Shown in pieces: positions 1 to 4,885 of a stretch of DNA of 6,073 nucleotides (its first letter is position 1; each line of letters begins with the position of its first letter). The position numbers and the translations under genes are program-made. The DNA is from Methanosarcinaceae archaeon. GTDB lineage: Archaea; Halobacteriota; Methanosarcinia; Methanosarcinales; Methanosarcinaceae. The notes under the pieces were generated by a model. That model worked only from the letters and a program-made list of their open reading frames with translations, was not told the DNA's origin and made no database searches. Where the stretch lies: the NCBI GenBank assembly GCA_017613335.1, contig JAGAEB010000090.1:1-6073 (forward strand), in the 5' to 3' direction.

Positions 1-78
1 CAGTCAAAAACAACAGTCAAAAACAGCAGTCAAAAACAGCAGTCAAAAACAACAGTCAAAAACAGCAGTCAAAAACAG
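1..78. repeat. 13-bp A/C-rich tandem array, truncated by the window edge
   Basis: Six uninterrupted 13-bp units (CAGTCAAAAACA followed by A or G) run from 1 to 78, and a seventh begins (CAG at 79-81) and breaks down. The last base of each unit follows the order A,G,G,A,G,G, so a 39-bp higher-order unit appears twice exactly. That suggests the array grew by copying three units at once. The unit length is not a multiple of three and no gene covers it, so it is non-coding here. On the minus strand every unit presents TTTTTG. The array lies beyond the terminators of the minus-strand DsrE-family gene and may extend left of the window. The spacing is far too short for a CRISPR array. Confidence 0.95.
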
Positions 79-86
79 CAGAGTAC

Positions 87-121
87 AAAAAATAAAAAAA
101 AGCCGCACGGGTATGAGCGGC
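87..121 (-). terminator. Distal hairpin + T-tract terminator of the DsrE-family gene
   Basis: Read on the minus strand, a GCCGC/GCGGC stem (arms 117-121 and 102-106, 10-nt loop) is followed directly by a run of eight Ts, one A and six Ts (101 down to 87). This is the shape of an intrinsic terminator; archaeal RNA polymerase also stops at U-rich tracts without needing a hairpin. It lies about 140 bp past the DsrE-family stop codon, as the second of two tandem candidates. Confidence 0.7.
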
Positions 122-130
122 CGGAAACAT

Positions 131-164
131 GAAAAAATAAATAAAGATCCCGGATGCCGGGATC
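131..164 (-). terminator. Proximal hairpin + T-rich terminator of the DsrE-family gene
   Basis: A perfect 8-bp inverted repeat, GATCCCGG (146-153) and CCGGGATC (157-164), with a 3-nt loop. On the minus strand it is followed by a T-rich stretch (TTTATTTATTTTTTC, 145 down to 131). It lies about 95 bp beyond the stop of the minus-strand gene, with the same orientation as the second terminator just downstream. On the plus strand only a short GTTTC follows, so a minus-strand role is more likely. Confidence 0.65.
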
Positions 165-176
165 GTTTCAGATATC

Positions 177-251
177 CGGATGACAGATACAGACGATCGG
201 ACAGATCCGGGCAATCGGACAGATAAAGACGACCGGACAGATACAGATGAC
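177..251. repeat. Degenerate 18-bp tandem repeat downstream of the DsrE-family gene
   Basis: Three 18-bp units beginning CGGACAGAT lie at 198-215, 216-233 and 234-251. They are preceded at 177-197 by a related unit carrying a 3-bp TGA insertion, and a partial remnant (AGATCCGG) follows at 252-259. The units have diverged and share mainly the CGGACAGAT core. The array ends within ten bases of the stop of the minus-strand gene. Unit length and insertion are both multiples of three, and the minus-strand frame stays open through the array after the TGA stop, but nothing shows that it is translated. Confidence 0.8.
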
Positions 252-259
252 AGATCCGG

Positions 260-625
260 TCAGAGATACATGATGAGCTGTCCTTCCTCAGTATACTGAA
301 TGAGGGCGTCCGTCAGTTCTTTTGTGCAGACGATCTCAACGCCGGGGATGAGTTCATCCTGAGTAATGCCGAGAGCGCCGGCGGCGAGTTCGCAGCATTT
401 GAATTTGACACCGAGGTCGAGGCATTCCTGAATTTTTTCATCGTAGTTCTGGGCTCCTTTTTTCCCTTTTTTGGCAAAAACGGCTCCCATCGGTCCCCAC
501 ATGAAGACCGTGACATCGAGGCCTCTGCGGCGGTAGCAGCGGGCAAAGCGGGTCGCGTGCTGAGGAGCCGTGCTTTCATAAACCATGTCTTTGAGGAGAA
601 GGAGAACTTTCGTAACTTTGGCCAT
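260..625 (-). CDS. DsrE/DsrF-like family small protein
   Basis: A 121-residue soluble protein with the DsrE/F-like fold pattern. It has a hydrophobic first strand (KVTKVLLLLKD, about residues 3-13), a helix rich in Ala/Arg ending in the RRRGLDVTVFMWGP turn-strand (32-45), a Lys-rich loop (51-58), then a DLGVKFKCCELAAGALG segment (70-86) and a C-terminal TEEGQLIMYL strand. Cys77-Cys78 sit where sulfur-carrying members of the family have their reactive cysteine. In some members that cysteine carries persulfide in sulfur relay; whether this one does is unknown, because many archaeal homologues are uncharacterised. I chose the ATG at 625 because GGTG (635-632) lies six bases upstream and MAKVTKV is a normal family start. 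A GTG at 646 and an ATG at 637 are also in frame. No signal peptide or membrane segment. It appears to be transcribed alone, with its own TATA-like box and tandem terminators. Confidence 0.85.
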   Translation of the reverse strand: MAKVTKVLLLLKDMVYESTAPQHATRFARCYRRRGLDVTVFMWGPMGAVFAKKGKKGAQNYDEKIQECLDLGVKFKCCELAAGALGITQDELIPGVEIVCTKELTDALIQYTEEGQLIMYL

Positions 626-700
626 TTCAAACACCATCTTAAACACGAATCAGATATCGGGAAGGAAGATGTACGGAATGATTTTTATTATTGTGACTGT

Positions 701-709
701 ATTTATATG
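701..709 (-). promoter_or_regulatory. TATA-like box for the DsrE-family gene
   Basis: The minus strand reads CATATAAAT here, close to the archaeal TATA consensus. Transcription would start about 26 bases downstream, near 679, leaving a leader of roughly 50 nt before the ATG at 625. No other AT-rich box fits as well between here and the gene. Confidence 0.5.
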
Positions 710-739
710 ATGACCGGCCGGGCGACCGGGACAGTATCA

Positions 740-758
740 GAGAATCTCAGAGAATCTC
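740..758. promoter_or_regulatory. Tandem GAGAATCTC dyads, candidate regulator site
   Basis: Two copies of the pseudo-palindrome GAGAATCTC (740-748 and 750-758), formed by a perfect direct repeat of TCAGAGAATC (737-746, 747-756). The centres are 10 bp apart, about one helical turn, so two protein subunits could bind on one face. The site lies about 30 bp upstream of the minus-strand TATA-like box and about 57 bp upstream of the plus-strand box at 815. The binding protein is unknown. Confidence 0.35.
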
Positions 759-814
759 TTGTTCATGCCGTCTTTTCAGGATGGCCCGGAAAGGACAGCG
801 GCAATTTTGCCAGA

Positions 815-826
815 AAATATATAAAA
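815..826 (+). promoter_or_regulatory. Strong TATA-like box on the plus strand, far upstream of purD-argF
   Basis: AAATATATAAAA preceded by CAGAA, which resembles a purine-rich BRE, in the plus orientation. Transcription would begin near 846. The next supportable start codon is at 1110, so this box would make a leader of about 260 nt or an independent small RNA. The reverse orientation (TTTTATATATTT) also resembles a TATA box, but its upstream bases fit a BRE less well. Confidence 0.45.
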
Positions 827-941
827 GTATCGCTTTACAGAACCCCGGCCGGAACGGATGAAATCCGGAAAAGGAACGGGCGGCGGTTTGCGGAAAGATT
901 CCCGGGAGATCCCGGATCATTGACGGCGCTCAGTAAAGAAA

Positions 942-950
942 CATATAATA
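942..950 (+). promoter_or_regulatory. TATA-like box nearer to purD-argF
   Basis: CATATAATA in the plus orientation, preceded by AAAGAAA. A start near 970 would give a leader of about 140 nt containing the hairpin at 1063-1083. It is a weaker match than the box at 815 but better placed for the gene at 1110. Confidence 0.4.
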
Positions 951-1062
951 ATGATCAGTCAGTATTTTGATTCTTCTTTTATTTTCAGTATTTCAGGATC
1001 ATCTTTTGAAAATTCCGGGATTTTCTGATCTCAGGAATAACTGCAGATGCAGATCCGACCGG

Positions 1063-1083
1063 CGGTCCGGCAGATCAGGACCG
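1063..1083 (+). promoter_or_regulatory. Hairpin in the purD-argF leader
   Basis: CGGTCC (1063-1068) and GGACCG (1078-1083) form a perfect 6-bp stem with a 9-nt loop, ending 15 bases before the AGGAG motif. A competing pairing is possible between GACCGG (1057-1062) and CCGGTT (1081-1086). Mutually exclusive stems just before a ribosome site could affect translation, but no known riboswitch class is recognisable and there is no T-tract after it. Confidence 0.3.
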
Positions 1084-1097
1084 GTTCAGCGACCAAC

Positions 1098-1102
1098 AGG
1101 AG
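1098..1102 (+). promoter_or_regulatory. Shine-Dalgarno site of purD-argF
   Basis: AGGAG followed by a 7-base A-rich spacer (ATAAAAA) and ATG at 1110. It fixes the start of the fusion gene at the residue from which the N-terminal GGGGRE loop has its normal PurD position. It is the clearest ribosome site in the window. Confidence 0.85.
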
Positions 1103-1109
1103 ATAAAAA

Positions 1110-3335
1110 ATGAGAGTATTATTGATCGGCGGCGGCGGCAGAGAAAATGCCGTTGCGGATGCTGTGAAGAGAAGTTCAGACAAGCCGTCCCTTTTTGCCG
1201 TGATGTCCCGTCAGAATCCGGGCATTGCCGCTCTTTGCGATGACTTCCTGATCGGTGATGAAAAAGACGCGCAGGCGATCGCCGCCTATGCGACAGAGAA
1301 AAAGATCGACATCGCGTTCGTCGGTCCGGAAGCGCCGCTTTCGGCGGGCGTCTCCGATGCCTTATGGGCAGCGGGCATCCCGACCGTCGGTCCGGTCAGG
1401 ACGAATGCGCGCATCGAGACGGACAAGGCCTGGGCCCGCAACTTCATGAAAAAACACAACATTGAAGGAAATCCGGCCTACGGCGTTTTCACCGATGCGG
1501 ACGAAGCCTGCGCCTATATTGAAAAAATCGGCGATGTCGCTGTCAAGCCCGCCGGACTGACCGGCGGAAAAGGCGTCAAAGTCATGGGCGACCAGCTCCC
1601 GGACATCGAGGCCGCCAAAGAATATGCAAGGGAAGTCCTCAAAGGTGACAGCGTCGTCATCGAGGAAAGATTCATCGGCGAAGAATTCACGCTCCAGGCT
1701 TTCGTCGACGGTAAAAATCTTGCCTTCTGCCCGACAGCGCAGGATCACAAAAGAGCCTATGAAGGCGATGTCGGCCCGAATACGGGCGGCATGGGATCCT
1801 ACACGAATGCCGGCGCCCTTCTGCCGTTCCTGAATCCTGCGGAATACAGAAAAGCGCAGGAGATCATGAAACAGACAGTCGCCGCCATTGCAGAAGAGAC
1901 AGGCGTCCCTTACAAAGGCATTCTTTACGGCCAGTTCATCCTGACAGCAAAAGGCCCGAAAGTCATTGAATACAATGCCCGTTTCGGCGACCCTGAAGCT
2001 ATGAATGTTCTCTCCCTCCTGGAGACGGACCTGACGAAGATCATGAAAGCCGTCGTTGACGGGACGCTCGATATGACGGATGTCAGATTCAGCGAAGCGG
2101 CGACGGTCTGCAAATATGCCGTCCCGGAAGGCTATCCGGACGCCCCGGTGAAAGATGCCGAAGTCATCCTTTCCGACAGGCTCAGATCAGCTTCCGGCCT
2201 GAAGATTTATTATTCAAGCGTTTATGAAAAAGACGGTCATGTCTATACCACCGGTTCACGCGCCATCGGCGTCGTCGGATTCGGCCGGACGATCGATGAG
2301 GCGGAAAAGAAGGCTCAGATGGTCCTTGACACGGAGATCGAAGGAAGGCTCTTCTTCAGGCGCGACATCGGTACGAAAGCGCTCGTTCAGAAACGCATCG
2401 ATCACATGAAAGAACTCAGAGGCGCAAAGCACCTCCTTTCCATGGCGGATCTCACCCGCGAAGACATTGAAAGCCTGCTCGACATCGCAGAGATGATCAA
2501 AGAAAACAGAAAATGCGGCGTCACGCCGGATTATCTTAAAAACAAGAGCCTTGCCATGATCTTCGAGAAATCCTCGACGAGGACCAGAAACTCCTTTGAG
2601 GTCGGCATGACAGACATGGGCGGCCACGGCATCTATCTGAACGCCAATGACATCCAGATCGGCCGCGGCGAAACGGTCGAAGATACGGCAAGAGTTCTGT
2701 CATCCTACGTTGCCGCCATCATCGCCCGCGTCTATTCCCATGAGACTGTGAGACTTCTGGCCGAAAATTCGTCCGTTCCGGTCATCAACGCGCTTTCCGA
2801 TGAAGAACACCCGACGCAGATCATCGCCGATCTTCTGACGATCAGAGAATGCAAAGGAAAGATATCCGGCATGAAATTCGTCTGGGTCGGCGACGGCAAC
2901 AACGTCTGCAATTCCCTCATGATCGCCTGCGCTCTTGTCGGCATGGAAATGGTCGTTGCCTGTCCGAAAGGCTATGAGCCGAAAGAATACTATGTCAAAA
3001 AGGCTGAATCGCTCGGCGGAAAGATCACGATCACTGACAATGTCACGGAAGCGGCAAAGGGAGCGGATATCCTTTACACCGATGTCTGGGTCTCCATGGG
3101 CGACGAGGCTGAGACTGAAAAGAGACTGAAGGATCTTGCCGGCTATCAGATCAATGAAGACCTGATCGCCGTCGCAGACCCGGATGTCCTCGTCATGCAC
3201 TGTCTCCCGGCCCACAGAGGACTCGAGATTTCCGCCGGCGCCCTCGAAGGACTGCACTCCGTCGTGTTTCAGGAAGCAGAAAACAGACTGCACGCCCACA
3301 AGGCCATCATTCTGAAACTCCTCGGCATTTTCTGA
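1110..3335 (+). CDS. Fused phosphoribosylamine-glycine ligase (PurD) and ornithine carbamoyltransferase (ArgF)
   Basis: One 741-codon frame with two complete enzymes. Residues 1-438 are PurD, the ATP-grasp ligase that joins glycine to 5-phosphoribosylamine in purine synthesis. It shows GGGGREN (7-13; His is common at the last position), VGPEAPL (71-77), the ATP-grasp loop KPAGLTGGKG (146-155), GPNTGGMG (222-229), EYNARFGDPE (287-296) and the usual PurD ending DIGTKALVQKRIDHMKELR. Residues about 439-741 are a full-length OTCase, which makes citrulline from ornithine and carbamoyl phosphate: STRTR (489-493), HPTQ (567-570), GDGNN (594-598), DVWVSMG (658-664), HCLP (697-700) and a terminal EAENRLHAHKA segment. 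All the standard motifs of both enzymes are intact. The joint is at about Gly438, with no linker. The nearest internal ATG (codon 433) lies within the PurD ending and has no Shine-Dalgarno motif, so separate translation of ArgF is unlikely. Assignments are firm; dual activity is inferred. Confidence 0.95.
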   Translation: MRVLLIGGGGRENAVADAVKRSSDKPSLFAVMSRQNPGIAALCDDFLIGDEKDAQAIAAYATEKKIDIAFVGPEAPLSAGVSDALWAAGIPTVGPVRTNARIETDKAWARNFMKKHNIEGNPAYGVFTDADEACAYIEKIGDVAVKPAGLTGGKGVKVMGDQLPDIEAAKEYAREVLKGDSVVIEERFIGEEFTLQAFVDGKNLAFCPTAQDHKRAYEGDVGPNTGGMGSYTNAGALLPFLNPAEYRKAQEIMKQTVAAIAEETGVPYKGILYGQFILTAKGPKVIEYNARFGDPEAMNVLSLLETDLTKIMKAVVDGTLDMTDVRFSEAATVCKYAVPEGYPDAPVKDAEVILSDRLRSASGLKIYYSSVYEKDGHVYTTGSRAIGVVGFGRTIDEAEKKAQMVLDTEIEGRLFFRRDIGTKALVQKRIDHMKELRGAKHLLSMADLTREDIESLLDIAEMIKENRKCGVTPDYLKNKSLAMIFEKSSTRTRNSFEVGMTDMGGHGIYLNANDIQIGRGETVEDTARVLSSYVAAIIARVYSHETVRLLAENSSVPVINALSDEEHPTQIIADLLTIRECKGKISGMKFVWVGDGNNVCNSLMIACALVGMEMVVACPKGYEPKEYYVKKAESLGGKITITDNVTEAAKGADILYTDVWVSMGDEAETEKRLKDLAGYQINEDLIAVADPDVLVMHCLPAHRGLEISAGALEGLHSVVFQEAENRLHAHKAIILKLLGIF

Positions 3336-3396
3336 AAACTCTGACTTAACGTGTCAGCGTGAAAATGCGGAAATGAAAAACAGATAAACCCGGATG

Positions 3397-3431
3397 ATCC
3401 CTGTACGGTTTCCCGTACAGGGATTTTTTTT
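3397..3431 (+). terminator. Terminator of purD-argF
   Basis: A perfect 12-bp stem, ATCCCTGTACGG (3397-3408) and CCGTACAGGGAT (3413-3424), with a TTTC loop, followed by eight Ts (3424-3431). It lies 60 bp after the stop codon. This is a textbook hairpin/T-tract terminator in the plus orientation and the strongest one in the window. On the minus strand no comparable T-run follows the stem, so it probably serves the fusion gene only. Confidence 0.9.
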
Positions 3432-3440
3432 ATCGGGCAT

Positions 3441-3557
3441 GTGACGCAGAAAAAGGCGTGACCCGAAAACGATGTGACACCGAAAAGAGTGACGCGGAAA
3501 GGGTGCGATGCAGAAAAAGACATGATGCAGGCAGAAAAAGACATGATGCAGGCAGAA
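3441..3557. repeat. Degenerate minisatellite between convergent genes
   Basis: It begins with diverged GTGAC-started units of 15-17 bp (3441-3457, 3458-3473, 3474-3488, 3489-3503), each with a run of three to five As. It then passes into two identical 21-bp copies (3510-3530 and 3531-3551; unit GCAGAAAAAGACATG plus ATGCAG) and a 6-bp start of a third. The exact copies look young and the others old. It sits just past the 3' end of amrS, where the minus strand shows pyrimidine runs such as GTCTTTTTCTGC in each copy. No frame is conserved through it. Confidence 0.8.
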
Positions 3558-3570
3558 GCATCGTTCATTT

Positions 3571-4734
3571 TCACATGCGGATAAATGCGCTGACGGATCT
3601 GCCGCATTTCCGGCAGACCGGATCATGAAGACCGGTGCGGCAGTCGCTTTCATTTTTGTTCTGATGCCCGGGATTTCCTTCGGCGCCGTCGTCTGTCGTT
3701 TCCCGGGATATGCCGCAGATGTCTGTCCGGTAGCCGTCTCTTCTGATCAGGATGTTTCCGCAGGACGGACAAGCGGTATCCGAAAGGCCGGATCCCGGCG
3801 GAAGACGGATGTTTCCCGGATAGACGAACCGGAAGCCTGCTTTTTTGGCGATCGCCATTGTATCAAAGATCAGTTCGGGCGATGTCGGGGGCGCTGATGA
3901 CTCATAGGCCGGGTGATAGGCGGTCAGGTGGACCGGCGTGTTTTCGCCGAGGAGGCGGAATATTTCAGAAAAGCCGGCCGTCAGTTTTTCGCGGTCATCG
4001 TTGACCCCGGGGATGAGGAGCGTGACGACCTCTATATGGCATCCGGCAGATCTTGCCAGAACGGCGCTGTGAAGGACTGTTTCATAAGCCTTCCGGGGGA
4101 TCTTTTTCCCGGATCCTGTGATCTTTTCGTATGCAGCGGGATCGAATGCTTTGACGTCGAGCCGGAAGGCGGAAATATACGGAAGAAGGGCATTGAGCGC
4201 GTTTTCTGAAATGTAGCCGTTCGTGACGAGGATGACCGGGAGGCCTTCGGCGGCAGCAAGGACGGCAACATCCCGGACGAATTCGTAACTCACCGTCGGC
4301 TCGTTGTAAGTAAAAGAAATGCTCTGTGCGCCTGAGAGAAGTGCGCGCGCAATGACGTCCTCAGGTGTCAGTTCCGTGTAGAAAGGCGGTCTTCCTGCGA
4401 TGACGGCCATATCGCTTCCCGCCACGAGATATTCGCGGGCGGTCTGCGAGATCTCATGGTTCTGGCAGTGTCTGCAGAAGAAATTGCAGCCGAAAGACCC
4501 GATCGAATAAGTAACGGTTCCCGGCATGAAATGATTCAGCGGCTTTTTTTCGACAGGATCGAGCGCTTCGGAAGAAATGACGCCGTAATTGAGCGCATAA
4601 AGAACGCCCGATATGTTTTCACGCGTCCCGCACAGACCGCGTTTTCCGGGGGCGATCAGGCAGAAATCAGGACACAGCGCGCAGCGGACGTGAAAATCGT
4701 TTTCGGGTGTCTGAAAAAGAGCTTTTTTCATCAT
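3571..4734 (-). CDS. amrS: AmrS-type radical SAM protein (AmmeMemoRadiSam system)
   Basis: A 387-residue cytosolic radical SAM enzyme. The N-terminus has the four-cysteine pattern of the family (Cys18, 21, 25, 35; CALCPDFC then GLCGTREN), then LDPVEKKPLNHFMPG (58-72) and the cluster motif CNFFCRHC (Cys83, 87, 90), which binds the 4Fe-4S/SAM centre. SFTYNEPTVSYEF and LDVKAFDPAAYEKITG are further family hallmarks. The C-terminus carries CPSCG (322-326) and CRKCG (374-378), likely a metal-binding knuckle. These are separated by a hydrophilic linker of about 31 residues (343-373), which looks long to me. Older annotations call such proteins pyruvate-formate-lyase-activating-enzyme-like. The family usually associates with AmrA (AMMECR1) and AmrB (MEMO1), but neither is in this window, and its reaction is not settled as far as I know. 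Start: two adjacent ATGs at 4734 and 4731 with no Shine-Dalgarno motif, consistent with a very short leader. Confidence 0.9.
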   Translation of the reverse strand: MMKKALFQTPENDFHVRCALCPDFCLIAPGKRGLCGTRENISGVLYALNYGVISSEALDPVEKKPLNHFMPGTVTYSIGSFGCNFFCRHCQNHEISQTAREYLVAGSDMAVIAGRPPFYTELTPEDVIARALLSGAQSISFTYNEPTVSYEFVRDVAVLAAAEGLPVILVTNGYISENALNALLPYISAFRLDVKAFDPAAYEKITGSGKKIPRKAYETVLHSAVLARSAGCHIEVVTLLIPGVNDDREKLTAGFSEIFRLLGENTPVHLTAYHPAYESSAPPTSPELIFDTMAIAKKAGFRFVYPGNIRLPPGSGLSDTACPSCGNILIRRDGYRTDICGISRETTDDGAEGNPGHQNKNESDCRTGLHDPVCRKCGRSVSAFIRM

Positions 4735-4764
4735 AGATGATCATGAAATCATATGCAGATGAGT

Positions 4765-4772
4765 CATATAAT
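4765..4772 (-). promoter_or_regulatory. TATA-like box for amrS
   Basis: The minus strand reads ATTATATG, centred about 34 bases from the ATG at 4734. A start about 26 bases downstream falls near 4742, giving a leader of about 8 nt. This agrees with the lack of a Shine-Dalgarno motif, so the message is probably leaderless or nearly so. The box resembles that of the divergent endA (ATTATATC). Confidence 0.5.
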
Positions 4773-4822
4773 GATTGTGCCGGCCGGAAGGATCAGGAAA
4801 AACGCACAGGACAGCTTCTGAA

Positions 4823-4844
4823 TCAAATGTATTATATCATTTGA
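4823..4844 (+). promoter_or_regulatory. endA TATA-like box inside a perfect inverted repeat (candidate operator)
   Basis: ATTATAT (4831-4837) is the TATA-like element of endA, putting the transcription start near 4861 and leaving a leader of about 25 nt. It lies in the 8-bp centre of a perfect 7-bp inverted repeat, TCAAATG (4823-4829) and CATTTGA (4838-4844). A protein binding this dyad would block TATA-binding protein, a common way for archaeal repressors to work. The regulator is unknown, and the dyad might instead be chance in an AT-rich promoter. Confidence 0.5.
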
Positions 4845-4872
4845 ACCTTATTTGAGACCATCACAGGAAATT

Positions 4873-4877
4873 GAGGT
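4873..4877 (+). promoter_or_regulatory. Shine-Dalgarno site deciding the endA start
   Basis: GAGGT lies 8 bases before the TTG at 4886. It overlaps the earlier in-frame TTG at 4871 and so cannot serve that one. No ATG or GTG exists in this frame between the upstream stop at 4853 and the conserved part of the protein, so a TTG start is needed whichever is used. Confidence 0.6.
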
Positions 4878-4885
4878 TGCTTTTT

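Larger units (their letters stand above)
626..1109. other. Divergent intergenic region between the DsrE-family gene and purD-argF
   Basis: About 480 bp without a supportable protein gene. It holds, in order: a minus-strand TATA-like box (701-709), a tandem GAGAATCTC dyad (740-758), a strong plus-strand TATA-like box (815-826), a CCGGGA/TCCCGG dyad with a 2-bp centre (902-915), a second plus-strand TATA-like box (942-950), a T-rich stretch (961-987), a hairpin (1063-1083) and the AGGAG ribosome site for the fusion gene. I see no tRNA or other recognisable structured RNA. The region is long for two divergent housekeeping genes, so a long leader or a small RNA is possible. Confidence 0.6.

Noticed and set aside
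902..915. CCGGGA-GA-TCCCGG palindrome as a terminator
   Set aside because: A 2-base loop cannot close a full stem and no T-tract follows directly; at most a protein-binding dyad.
858..923. Short frame of 21 residues (MKSGKGTGGG...) after the TATA-like box at 815
   Set aside because: No Shine-Dalgarno motif, unremarkable sequence, and too short to distinguish from chance.
557..970. Plus-strand open frame of 137 codons over the start of the DsrE-family gene and the divergent region
   Set aside because: It overlaps the coding start of a recognisable gene on the other strand, runs through the TATA-like boxes, has no ribosome site, and its protein resembles nothing I recognise.
626..1109. tRNA or other structured RNA gene in the long divergent region
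   Set aside because: No cloverleaf, T-loop GTTC box in context, or C/D box pair could be found by eye.
2406..2408. Internal ATG as a separate start for ArgF
   Set aside because: It falls in the conserved PurD ending (HMKELR), about six residues before the OTCase homology, and has no Shine-Dalgarno motif upstream.
2700..3299. 199-codon minus-strand frame inside purD-argF
   Set aside because: Antisense to the conserved OTCase motifs; long antisense frames are common in GC-biased coding DNA of this kind.
3441..3557. Possible CRISPR array
   Set aside because: Repeats abut directly with no unique spacers, and no cas genes are present; the same holds for the other arrays.
3625..3897. Plus-strand 90-codon frame with a signal-peptide-like start
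   Set aside because: It lies wholly antisense to amrS and its hydrophobic start is the mirror of amrS codons; no promoter or ribosome site.
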